Assembly (NCBI GenBank): GCA_950295325.1
Contig: OX485803.1
Coordinates: forward strand, 10,726,001 to 10,790,000
Length of the DNA stretch: 64,000 nt
Source: Polytrichum commune
Lineage: Eukaryota > Streptophyta > Polytrichopsida > Polytrichales > Polytrichaceae
Reading direction: 5' to 3'
The position numbers and the translations under genes are program-made. The notes beneath the pieces were generated by a model. That model was not told the DNA's origin, did not search any database, and saw only the letters and a list, made by a program, of their open reading frames with translations. Every line of letters starts with the position of its first letter. Within the stretch, counting starts at the first letter, position 1. Positions 45,526 through 55,266 of the stretch are shown here, piece after piece.

Positions 45526-47434
45526 TGTGAGACCAATTTTTGGCTATCGCCTGCCCGAAGTGGGCCATTTTTTGAAAAGTGACGATATTCATCCGGCAAA
45601 TGGACTTCGAACGTCATCTGTAGCGGCATTGGAAGGCTATTGCCGTCAAGAATCGGTTACAATCCTTAACCGACTTCTCCTCCTTCGTCAGTTCAAGGAG
45701 GAGGCGAATCAGAAAGTAGGCAGGCTATTTTCAGAGTTAGAAATCAGGCATAGTCTCCTAGTGTTTGGCAATAGGCTTTAGCGACATCAGAGCTCAGTGA
45801 TTGAGTCTGAGTGTTACTTGGTTTCCTCCGAGAAGGAGTATTAGCAATAGGCAAAGAAGAACTGTGTGATACAGTCTTTGGGCAACATTGCATTTGAATA
45901 GAAGTGAAGTGTTAACGTGATGAGCAATAATCTGGTTGTATGTGCAATGAAGTTTTACTGATACTTGTGGTCGGGTGAGTCAGTGCAAATTGGCTGGAGT
46001 CAAGAGGTGTTGTGAGCAATGGTCGTAAGAATGATGAGAGTTAGTTTTTAGTGTGAAGATAATGTCAAGAAAGTATGTGGAGTGATGAAGTGCAATGGCG
46101 ATAATCGTGAGCATTGAAATAGACATATAAGCTGTTAAGAGCGCAAAGTAGTCTGGAAGCATAGTCAAGAGTGCTCTTAAGTTGTAAGAACAGGAGAGAA
46201 GCGTGTGATTGAATGAGATACTTAGAAAAGGCAAGCATACTCAGGCAATAGCCTTTCCGAGGTAGAGACACCAAGATGCGCTGGAAAGGCAATAGGCTGT
46301 GAGCGCCGAAAGAGGACACATAAGCAAGAAGAGTTTGATGTACGAGGAAGAGTGCGAAATCCCAAGCAGTTGGCTATGGAGTCAGGTTTGAGGGCATGAG
46401 GGAGTCAAGATGTGAGTGAAAGGAAGATTAAGAGGCAATAATCTTGAGAGCATAGCCACTTACCCTGGGATGGAGAATAGAGACTGATGAGTGAGTAAAG
46501 CCATAGTCTGAGGCTGGAAGGGTAAAGGCAAGACCAGAGAGTGGTCATGGCAAGGCCAACAGTCTACAGAGAGACGAAAGGGCAATAGCCAGTAGAGGAA
46601 TCACAGACGTAGAAGCCTGAGGGAGGCAAGACCCTACCTGAGAGAATGTGAGGAGTTACAGCCTAGTACGAGGATGAGGACTGACCTCACCTTAGGGTAA
46701 TTACCCCACAATAGGATATCGCCTGGGTAAGCCTGATAGAATATCGCCAGTTAGGTCTGAGAGAATTTATAGACTGAAATAGAGAAAAGACTGAAAACAA
46801 CACCCGCATGGTAGAAGCAAGACTTTACCCGGTGAGATGAACTTGTTGCAGATAAATCCTTCTAAGTAATAACAACTTGTTAACTAAAGGATATAGCTTG
46901 TTCAAAATATATATATATCTTATATATTGACGGAATAGATACTCTATGAGATGGACGACCAGGTGGATCGGAGAGTGATGGAGACGGTTACAGTCTCTGA
47001 AGGAATGCCGATAGCTGTAAGTAAAACTAACTGGAATTAATTTGAATTGATCGCAAGCATAAGTCATAACCCATAAAGACAAAGAAGGCTACTCAAAAGA
47101 CGTGTGTTGGACGCGTAGTCCTGCCTAAGAGTTAGTGCCAACTTGCCAAGCTTTTGAGCTTCACGACTGATATAAGTCACAACCATAGAGTGATAGAAAA
47201 TTACCTTATGATAGGACGGAATCACTCACTACTGGAGGTGCACAAAAGAATCATAAGAGTGTGGAATAAGTGGAATAAGTGGAATAATGGAGGAACGAAG
47301 AAGGAAAAGTCCTAAGTTGTTAATAAAGTCCTTAATCCAATGTGACAATAACCCTTATAGACACTATCTCAGTCTTCCTGGAGACTTTGTTCCCTGGGTT
47401 TTGTTGTTTTAAGCCATAGCAAAAACTTACTACA
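45526..47434 (+). repeat. 5' LTR (1909 bp)
   Basis: Starts TGTGAGACC and ends CTTACTACA. Same length as the 3' LTR, and I found no difference between them on reading. Open frames inside are not conserved proteins. It contains several copies of a GGCNATNGCC motif (45,542, 46,244, 46,581). No clear TATA box was fixed. Confidence 0.95.
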
Positions 47435-47438
47435 TTTT

Positions 47439-47456
47439 TGGCGCCGCTGCCGGGGA
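47439..47456 (+). promoter_or_regulatory. Primer binding site, tRNA-Asp type
   Basis: TGGCGCCGCTGCCGGGGA begins four bases after the LTR. It matches the complement of the 3' end of plant tRNA-Asp with one change (the usual Athila site has GTT where this has GCT). Confidence 0.85.
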
Positions 47457-47523
47457 AGGCTGTGGTCGTCTTTTAAGGTTAAATTGGGAAGGAATAATTA
47501 GCAAATGACCGGTGTCAATCACA

Positions 47524-47985
47524 ATGAATACACAAAACAAATGGAGACTTAGAGGACATAGAACTAGGGACAAGGCACAAGTGATTAGGAGTGACAACCA
47601 ACGTCGCTTACCTGTCACTAGTCCTACATTTTATCCTAAGCCTCGCCATGTTTGCCCAGTGTCCGAACCCATTGTAAGATTTGACAACCGAATTTATGAA
47701 TTGTTGAGCATCTTTATCGATAGGCTCACTAGACTAGAAAACTACGTGTATAACGTGTCAGATAGATTGAAGAGAAACCAATATAGGGAGGATAATCTCC
47801 CCGGTGCTGAAACATTGTGGAGACAAATCCAACTAGGAAAGGCCGGAGAGTTTAGAGAAGACAGTAGTGTGTCTAGAAACCAAACTAGAAAGAACCGTAG
47901 AGGATATTATAGAGAGGATCTGACGAAGTCAACTGGGAAACCTAGGACCATCGACATAACTCAATGTCGCTATTGTTGTAGTTAG
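47524..47985 (+). CDS. Small basic leader ORF upstream of gag
   Basis: ATG at 47,524 opens about 153 codons of an Arg/Lys-rich protein with no recognised domain, in a different frame from gag-pol. Its end overlaps the beginning of the gag frame (ATG at 47,964). It may be an extra leader protein, as seen upstream of gag in some Athila/Tat elements, or part of gag expressed by frameshifting. Confidence 0.5.
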   Translation: MNTQNKWRLRGHRTRDKAQVIRSDNQRRLPVTSPTFYPKPRHVCPVSEPIVRFDNRIYELLSIFIDRLTRLENYVYNVSDRLKRNQYREDNLPGAETLWRQIQLGKAGEFREDSSVSRNQTRKNRRGYYREDLTKSTGKPRTIDITQCRYCCS

Positions 47986-49241
47986 ACCCTGATGAACTGA
48001 TGGAGTGGTGTTGGCAAGTCCCGGACTCTGCCAAACACAAGATATATTCAGGGGGATATTTATTCTCAGCTTTATATAGGTTCTTTCGTTTCAGCTATCA
48101 CGGGAACGGAATCTATATTACTCCTGATGTAGCCTTACCCAAAGACTTTATTGAGTCGTTTGTAGCATTACCTTTAGAGTTACAACGGGATATCACTAAT
48201 CGCATTTGGAACTACGGGAAGGGATACAGACGAGTAATTGTTGACAACAATTCCCCTGTCTTACCTTTATCCCTTAGGTTCCTATTTTCTGTTTACGGAA
48301 GATTGAAGCACATAACATCAGAAGTAGTGCCACCAGTTGACGGAACCTGGCAAGGGACTAAGTTGTCTAGCACAGAGTATAAATTTGTGTTTGGAAAACC
48401 GAACCTAAGGGCCACACCTTTTATACCTGACTTCATAGACCGAAATCCCTTGTATTTCAACCCAGTTGATTTTAGAACAATATGCTTGTAGGAAGTCAAG
48501 CTGGAACCCGCTCATGAAAAATCTCATTCTCAAACTGCATCCGTGAGGAATGCAGCTAACGCTAAAGCTAGAGAAGATAGAGCAGCAGCCAGAGAGTATA
48601 GGAAGCAATTACAAGAAAAGAGAAGAAGTTGGGTTCAACCATTTTTAGACGTAGCAAGGAGGTTTTCAGGTAGTGGTTCAGGAGGGAATTTTCAGACACC
48701 AGTAAATAAACCTACCACAAGTGCTGAGAGGGAATTCTTATCACCGAAAGTTTTATTTACTGATAATTCACCTCACACCAGTTCACCCACTCCACCATTG
48801 TGGGCTACCGCCTATGAACGCACACCATCTCCTATACTTGACACAACGGTTTACGCCAATATACAAGGCAACCCCTTGTTCACACCTTATTCACCACTAA
48901 TACCCGTAGCACAATTAATACCTCCTCCCTTACGACCTGTAGTACAACCTGTAGTACCGCTTCCCAATATGGCGGCTAATCCTCCTAGAATCAATAGTGT
49001 AGTGAATTTACCCTATTTTCAGGGTAGACCAGGAACAGACCCTGATGTCCATGTCAGAAAATTTGAAATTGCGTGTGCCGCAAACAGTGTTCCACAGGAT
49101 AAAATGATGGAAGTATTTGCCGCCACCCTACAAGAAAATGCGTTCTTATGGTTTTCCCGTTAGACACCATTTGCCGACTGGGATGCCCTTAAAGATGCAT
49201 TTCTTGTATACTTTAGACCTTTAGGGTTTGAGAACAGTCTA
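47964..49241 (+). pseudogene. gag, N-terminal part, broken by in-frame stops
   Basis: This frame is the same as the rest of gag-pol. It is open from ATG 47,964 except for TAG at 47,979-47,981, TAG at 48,489-48,491 and TAG at 49,161-49,163. The section 48,000-48,491 is a globular unrecognised domain, 48,543-48,980 is a basic helix then Pro-rich linker, and from about 49,000 the retrotransposon capsid region begins (PYFQGRPGTDPDVHV...). The TAG at 49,161 falls inside the capsid between WFSR and TPFADW. Confidence 0.8.
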
Positions 49242-51164
49242 ATGGAAAGATTGAGAACCATTCGTATGGGTACAAATGAAACTGTTGATAATTATTGGGG
49301 GAGAATGAGTGACATCCTACTGAGAATGGGAGCTCATCAGATCCCAGATAATTTCTTGAGGAATATCTTTATAGGAGGACTATACCCCTTTGAGTTGAAA
49401 CTTTATGTGAGAGAACGCACCCCAGCCACCAGAGAGGATGCGTTTGCATTGGCAAAGGCTTGGGAGGAGTCTCGTGTTGAGGATCGATATACTTTCGATA
49501 CCTACAATTACGACCTTTATGAGCAACCTAGGAGGGACCAAGCCTATTATCCAGTTTTACCAGGACAATCACTGACATATCCGGGCGCTAAACCCATGGT
49601 TGACGCCACACAATTCAAACACCCGAGTGCAGATTTGTTTGCACCACCTAAGGTCATACAAAAGCCTCCACCAGCTGTTCAATCTACTCCACAAGAATTA
49701 GCCCTTATGGACATTACTAAGAAATTAGCATACTTGGAAGTCAAAATAACTAGAGGAGCTAATAAACGACCACAACCGACTGAGGAAAGGACTAATATTT
49801 GGTGTAATAATTGTAAGGGACATGGTCATTTATCCAACGAGTGCCCCACACCAAAAGGGCTGAGAGTTAAATGCACCTTTTGCGGAGGGAACCATTCGGT
49901 AAATGAGTGTTGGAATTTGTCTAAGAGTCGAGCTGTTCACCAGGTAGAAACTAACCAGTCACGACCTTGGCAACAAGAGCGCATGGATAGTGGGCCTAAT
50001 GCAAGTTACAATCCCAAAAGGAATTTCAACCGTAGGCCGGTGCCTCTAAATTTTGGGAATCAACCAAGTTGGGGTGAAGTTAACCAACCACCCAATTGGA
50101 GGGGTCCTCCATATAACCCCCGAACCCAAAATTATAAGACACCAATGCCCAACCAGTTTGTAGTATGTTTCCGATGTGGAGAGATAGGTCATTATGCAGG
50201 AGATTGCCCCAACCCTAGAAAAGTTCAACAGTATATCCCATTATGTGGAAACTGTAAAGAAGCAGGACATCCTACAGTTGAGTGTACCCAACAGAAGAAG
50301 GAAGGCCCACCTTCTGAGAGAGATTGGAAAAAGAGTAAACATGTGACTATACGAGAAGATGAGGGGCAAGATCGTAATGTGCATAGGGTACAGTTGTCAA
50401 AAATTGAGCGAATGGAAGAACACGTCAACGCTGTCACTACTAGATCCCACAAGAAACCCGCCATACAACGAGAAGGATCTAGTACTGAGAGGTTTAATAA
50501 ACAACATAGTGATGATGGAACTAGTTTTTCGGAATATTCACAAGTTCCTTTGATGAGAGACCCAAAGGATAAACCAACAGTGGAACCTAATTTACCATCG
50601 ACAAATTTACCACCTGTCGTAACTCCTGACAATGCAAGAGTTCCATTACCTACTGTTGTGGTTAACCCCCCAAGTTCAATCCGTTTACCTATGTCACCGA
50701 CAGATAACTTTTATCCTTACCCAAAGATACCCATAAAAAACCAAAGACCTAAGATTAAGCCATCATCGGCCCGATCATCACGGACGATGATGTTGTCTAA
50801 GGATCTTAAACCTTATGATATCATGGAAGATCTGGATAAAATACAACCCACAATCACGATGAAACAATTGTTGGCAGTAGCACCACAATGTCGTAGTTCC
50901 TTGAGTTCATCCATGATACGTAGAAGGTCGAGACCCGCCGCAGTACATGATATTACCTTGAGTCGAGATCCGGGGGCTCCTACAGTTGATGTCATTATAG
51001 GAGGTGCTCTTATACCGGGATTCCAAATTGACACTGGATCAAGTGTCAATTTGATGAATGTTGACACCATGAATGAATTGGGAATATCCAATGTAGTATC
51101 TACTACCATCATTCTAAAAATGGCAGATAGCAGTCGAGTTAAGCCATTGGGAGTCTTAGAGTAA
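49242..51164 (+). CDS. gag C-terminal part (capsid, four zinc knuckles) and start of protease
   Basis: Continues the capsid (RTIRMGTNETVDNYWGRM...), then four zinc-knuckle motifs: CNNCKGHGHLSNEC, CTFCGGNHSVNEC (one residue shorter), CFRCGEIGHYAGDC and CGNCKEAGHPTVEC. A Pro/Ser-rich linker follows. Near the end is the aspartic protease active site IDTGSSVN (about 51,030). A TAA at 51,162-51,164 truncates the protease; the same frame resumes immediately. Gag packages the RNA and the protease matures the polyprotein. Confidence 0.9.
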   Translation: MERLRTIRMGTNETVDNYWGRMSDILLRMGAHQIPDNFLRNIFIGGLYPFELKLYVRERTPATREDAFALAKAWEESRVEDRYTFDTYNYDLYEQPRRDQAYYPVLPGQSLTYPGAKPMVDATQFKHPSADLFAPPKVIQKPPPAVQSTPQELALMDITKKLAYLEVKITRGANKRPQPTEERTNIWCNNCKGHGHLSNECPTPKGLRVKCTFCGGNHSVNECWNLSKSRAVHQVETNQSRPWQQERMDSGPNASYNPKRNFNRRPVPLNFGNQPSWGEVNQPPNWRGPPYNPRTQNYKTPMPNQFVVCFRCGEIGHYAGDCPNPRKVQQYIPLCGNCKEAGHPTVECTQQKKEGPPSERDWKKSKHVTIREDEGQDRNVHRVQLSKIERMEEHVNAVTTRSHKKPAIQREGSSTERFNKQHSDDGTSFSEYSQVPLMRDPKDKPTVEPNLPSTNLPPVVTPDNARVPLPTVVVNPPSSIRLPMSPTDNFYPYPKIPIKNQRPKIKPSSARSSRTMMLSKDLKPYDIMEDLDKIQPTITMKQLLAVAPQCRSSLSSSMIRRRSRPAAVHDITLSRDPGAPTVDVIIGGALIPGFQIDTGSSVNLMNVDTMNELGISNVVSTTIILKMADSSRVKPLGVLE

Positions 51165-54100
51165 ATCTCCACCCTCATTGCTAACATAGAGTATAAGGTG
51201 GATTATGTTGTTTTTAAGACTATGGATGGTGTACCATCCTATCCAGGCCTTCTTGGACGAACATGGTTGCTAGATGCCCATGCCAAAGAAGATTGGGGGA
51301 AGGGTACACTTACAATAGGAAAGGGTCTAAAGAAGATAATTCTACCTTTGTTTCCTACCCAATATCATGGCGAGACTCAAGATGACGAGACTGAGTTTAC
51401 GACTGATGAGAGTTATGAAACTGAGAAAGAAACCACTGCAAGTGAGTCCATACACCGTGTGAATGATAAGCCGTATAAATACACTCCCGTGGGAATGGGG
51501 GAGTATTTATGTGCGCTTGGTGATGGAGATTCTGATGATGCCATTTTGGCATGGCAAAACACCATGCCGGTTAATATGATCTCCACCTATGCATCACTAG
51601 TTGACGAACTTCGAGAGTCGAAACCAGTATATAATGTACGAGAGGAAACCACACTTAAAGTACCAACTAAAGATGATTTGGCCGAAAAATGGGAATCCTC
51701 AATGTTCGAGTCCGATCAACCTGCTAAGCATTATGTGGTCAAAGATGTATGTAGAGATATGGATTTGAGTGATGATGAGACACCCCGTATCATCAAGATA
51801 TATGAGAAAATAACCAAAGATGAGTGGAAGTTTTGGAAGGAGTTTTTTAAGAGAAATATTAAAGTCTTTGCGTGGACGTATAAGGATTTGAGAGGAGTTC
51901 CCCCGGAGATTTGTGAGCATAAGATCATATTGGAAGAAGGGACTACCCCCGTCCATCAAAGACAATATCGAATGAATCCAAAGTATTCTCTATTGGTTAA
52001 AGAGGAAGTTGACAAGTTATTGGAAGTGGGTATCATCTACCCCATCCCATATAGTGAATGGGTCTCACCCATTGTCGTAGTACCCAAAAAGAATGGCAAA
52101 CTCCGTATATGTGTGGATTATCGGAGGTTGAATAGTGTCACTAAGAAAGATTATTTTCCCTTGTCATTCACTGACACTATGTTAGATGAAGTGGCAGGAT
52201 ATGATTGCTATTCATTCATGGATGGATTTTCAGGCTATAATCAAATTTCCATATATCCACCACATCGGATTTTGACTGCTTTTACCACACCATGGGGCAT
52301 TTTTGCATATGCTCGCATGCCGTTTGGAATGTGCAATTCCCCTGGAACTTTTTCCAGGTTAGGAATTAACACCTTTCGGAAATATCTTCATCGCACGATG
52401 GAGGTGTTTCTAGATGATTTTGCAGTATATAGTACTCTGGAGAGACATGCCAAACATCTACAAGAATGTTTTGATGAATGTATGGCAGTCGGAATCTCTA
52501 TTAATACTGCTAAGTCTGTATTTCTGGTACCCTTTGGTAAATTAGTTGGCCATATAATATCTAAGCAAGGAGTAGCCACTGATCCTGAGAAAATTGCTAT
52601 CATTGCTTCGTTACCCATACCAACTACTGTTACTGAAGTTAAGGGATTTTTGGGACATGCAGGATATTATCGTCGTTTTATCTTTCGCTATTCCGTCATC
52701 GCAATGCCCTTGACCGAATTGCTAAAGAAAACCGACACTCCACCAATTTGGACTGAGGCATGCACCCAAGCATTTAATACGCTTAAAAAGAAATTAGTGT
52801 CAGCACCTATCCTAGTTGCCCCTAATTGGGAAAAGGATTTTGAGGTGTATGTAGATGCGTCGAACGTTGCTGTAGGTGCGGTCTTAAGTCAAAAGGACGA
52901 GAAAGGTCATGACCATCCTATATACTTTGCTAGTCGTCAACTAGTCCAAGCGGAACGTAATTATACAGTTACAGAGAGGGAAGCATTAGGAATGATATTC
53001 TCAGTACAAAAGTTTAGACACTACCTACTAGGGTATAAGTTCGTGTTCCATGTGGACCACGATGCCCTTAAGTATATGATAAACAAACCCCAATTAAGTG
53101 GAAGGATAGCAAAATGGGTCTTATTATTACAAGAGTTCAATTTTACTATTCAAGTACGCCCCGGTAAGAGTCATGCTAATGCGGACCACTTATCAAGGTT
53201 GAGCGACACCTTGGGCACAGAACCCATTGATGATTCTTTCCCTAATGCTAATTTGTTTTTTATAGAGAAAGTGTCACCTGAATATGCGGAGATAATTAAT
53301 TACCTCCAAACCAACACTTTTCCTTTGGATTTCTCTAAAAAACAGCAACAACGTCTGATATTCAAAGCAGCCCCATATTCTATCATTGCCGATACCTTAT
53401 ATAAGAAGGGCAAGGATGGTGTATTGAGACGATGCATTATGAGCTCAGAAATACCCTTAATTTTACAAGGATGTCATAGTGACCCAGCAGGAGGCCATTT
53501 TGCAGGCAATGTCACTGCTAGAAAGGTATTACAAGCAGGATATTGGTGGCCTACCCTATTTAATGATTGTGTCACTTATGCTAGACAGTGTGACGTGTGT
53601 CAACGAGTTGGCAAACCCACAGACACGTCAGCTATGCCTTTACACCCCATCCTAGCATTAGCACCCTTTGAGAAGTGGGGGATTGATTTTGTTGGTCCAA
53701 TCAACCCTCCTAGTAAAAGTGGCCGTCATCGTTACATCTTAGTTGCGACTGACTACGCCACTAAGTGGGCTGAGGCTGAAGCAACTAAACGTGATGACAA
53801 GGAGACAGTGGCTAAATTTCTTAAAACTAACATATTCTCAAGATTTGGATGTCCACGAGAATTGATTAGCGATAGAGGCACTCACTTTGTGAATGATGTT
53901 ATTGAGCTATTAACAGAGAAATATAAAATCAAACATCGACTCACAACCCCATACCACCCGAGAGCTAATGGTCAAACGGAAAAAACAAATGGAATTTTGT
54001 GTAAAATTATAACTAAAACCGTCCAAGGCTCTATGGTGGATTGGGATGTTAAGTTATTAGATGCCTTATGGGCATATCGGACAACCTACAAGGTTACCAC

Positions 54101-54533
54101 AAAATTTACCCCATTCCAATTGGTCTATGGACAAGAGGCCATTCTACCCATTGAGCTAGAATTACCCTCGTTGCGCATAGCCTTGGAAGAACGCCTAGAT
54201 GACTCCAAATCACTAAACGAACGTGTAGCAATGTTAGAGAAGTTGGATGAAACACGTGGTCAAGCGTACCTTAATACGGCTGCTATCCAGAAATGGCGTA
54301 AAACATACTACGATAGCAAGCTTAAAAACAAAATAATTTCCGAAAACGACTTAGTCTTACTTTACGATAGTCGTTTCCAGAAATTTCCAGGCAAATTTAA
54401 AATTCGTTGGCAAGGACCCTATAAGGTGGTTAAGGCCTATGACAATGGCTCATACGACCTAGAAGATTTTCAAGGCCGACCCTTAGCGACTCGTATCAAT
54501 GGCAATCGTCTCAAAGTATATCATACTAACTGA
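51165..54533 (+). CDS. pol: rest of protease, reverse transcriptase, RNase H, integrase
   Basis: Open from just after the TAA at 51,164 to a TGA at 54,533. Order: end of protease (LLGRTWLL), linker, reverse transcriptase with KLRICVDYRRLN and catalytic FLDDFAVYS (about 52,410), RNase H starting FEVYVDASNVAVG (about 52,850), integrase zinc domain (H...H...CDVC, about 53,590) and catalytic core with D in WGIDFVGP, D in LISDRGTHF and E in NGQTEKTNG. A chromodomain is not evident. There is one RNase H, unlike Ogre/Tat elements with two. No frameshift within 3.3 kb. Confidence 0.95.
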   Translation: MSTLIANIEYKVDYVVFKTMDGVPSYPGLLGRTWLLDAHAKEDWGKGTLTIGKGLKKIILPLFPTQYHGETQDDETEFTTDESYETEKETTASESIHRVNDKPYKYTPVGMGEYLCALGDGDSDDAILAWQNTMPVNMISTYASLVDELRESKPVYNVREETTLKVPTKDDLAEKWESSMFESDQPAKHYVVKDVCRDMDLSDDETPRIIKIYEKITKDEWKFWKEFFKRNIKVFAWTYKDLRGVPPEICEHKIILEEGTTPVHQRQYRMNPKYSLLVKEEVDKLLEVGIIYPIPYSEWVSPIVVVPKKNGKLRICVDYRRLNSVTKKDYFPLSFTDTMLDEVAGYDCYSFMDGFSGYNQISIYPPHRILTAFTTPWGIFAYARMPFGMCNSPGTFSRLGINTFRKYLHRTMEVFLDDFAVYSTLERHAKHLQECFDECMAVGISINTAKSVFLVPFGKLVGHIISKQGVATDPEKIAIIASLPIPTTVTEVKGFLGHAGYYRRFIFRYSVIAMPLTELLKKTDTPPIWTEACTQAFNTLKKKLVSAPILVAPNWEKDFEVYVDASNVAVGAVLSQKDEKGHDHPIYFASRQLVQAERNYTVTEREALGMIFSVQKFRHYLLGYKFVFHVDHDALKYMINKPQLSGRIAKWVLLLQEFNFTIQVRPGKSHANADHLSRLSDTLGTEPIDDSFPNANLFFIEKVSPEYAEIINYLQTNTFPLDFSKKQQQRLIFKAAPYSIIADTLYKKGKDGVLRRCIMSSEIPLILQGCHSDPAGGHFAGNVTARKVLQAGYWWPTLFNDCVTYARQCDVCQRVGKPTDTSAMPLHPILALAPFEKWGIDFVGPINPPSKSGRHRYILVATDYATKWAEAEATKRDDKETVAKFLKTNIFSRFGCPRELISDRGTHFVNDVIELLTEKYKIKHRLTTPYHPRANGQTEKTNGILCKIITKTVQGSMVDWDVKLLDALWAYRTTYKVTTKFTPFQLVYGQEAILPIELELPSLRIALEERLDDSKSLNERVAMLEKLDETRGQAYLNTAAIQKWRKTYYDSKLKNKIISENDLVLLYDSRFQKFPGKFKIRWQGPYKVVKAYDNGSYDLEDFQGRPLATRINGNRLKVYHTN

Positions 54534-54555
54534 GGACAGTTAGCACTATTAGTTC

Positions 54556-54570
54556 AGAGGGGGGGGGCAG
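54556..54570 (+). promoter_or_regulatory. Internal polypurine tract just after pol
   Basis: AGAGGGGGGGGGCAG has the look of the tract that normally primes plus-strand synthesis right before a 3' LTR, yet it lies 3.6 kb before this element's 3' LTR and 22 bases after the pol stop. Confidence 0.65.
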
Positions 54571-55266
54571 TTAGGCCATTAAGTGACATAATGAGTATTA
54601 GTTAGATTTTTATTTTTATTTCTATAAATTTGTACACATATAATTACGTTTTTTCGGATTCGTACGTAGTATTAGAATCTTACACTATTTTGTAAACACT
54701 AAGCCTAATAAGGGCAAGTACAGAATTTAAAGCAAAATCCTTATAAATTCGAATTACTAGTTCTAAGGAATTGTTCATAAATGGCTATAATCTAACCGGG
54801 ATAGGCAAAGAACCTAAGAGGCTATAATCTGGAATGAAGAGTATAGATCTAAGCCATAATGCCAGAATTGTAGGATTTGGGCTAATAATCAAAATTGGAT
54901 CTTGAAATGATTACTAAATTAGTTAAGTGTAATCATCACCCTGAGTGAGGGAGGCGATTGCCAACAAATCATCATGGCAAATTGGCGGCGACAAGACTGT
55001 AACCACCTCCCAGTCACTTCAATGGGACCTTGCGGTGGTCCAGCTCAAAGGGAGTCTCTTCACTCAGACAGGCTATAGCCAGGTTGTTGCAGGTTAAGTC
55101 ATTACATTGTCAAGATAGTGTCTCATAATCCCTGAATGTAGCTACTGAAACACTGCAATTGTCTGCCCTTGAGAGGAAAGAATTGGCAAATAGTCTGGAG
55201 AGTGAAAGGAAATTGAGAAATCAGGCTAGTTGCTGAGAGATTGTGAGAGGGCGATAAGCAAGAGCG
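54571..55266. other. Non-coding spacer between pol and the accessory ORF
   Basis: AT-rich first half, then sequence resembling the LTR in style (GGCTATAGCC at 55,071). No ORF of note. An RNA splice acceptor for a subgenomic message could be here but was not identified. Confidence 0.4.

Noticed and set aside
45980-47082. Minus-strand open frames of 84-85 codons in the LTR, repeated in the other LTR
   Set aside because: Identical only because the LTRs are identical; no start context, motif or conservation evidence.
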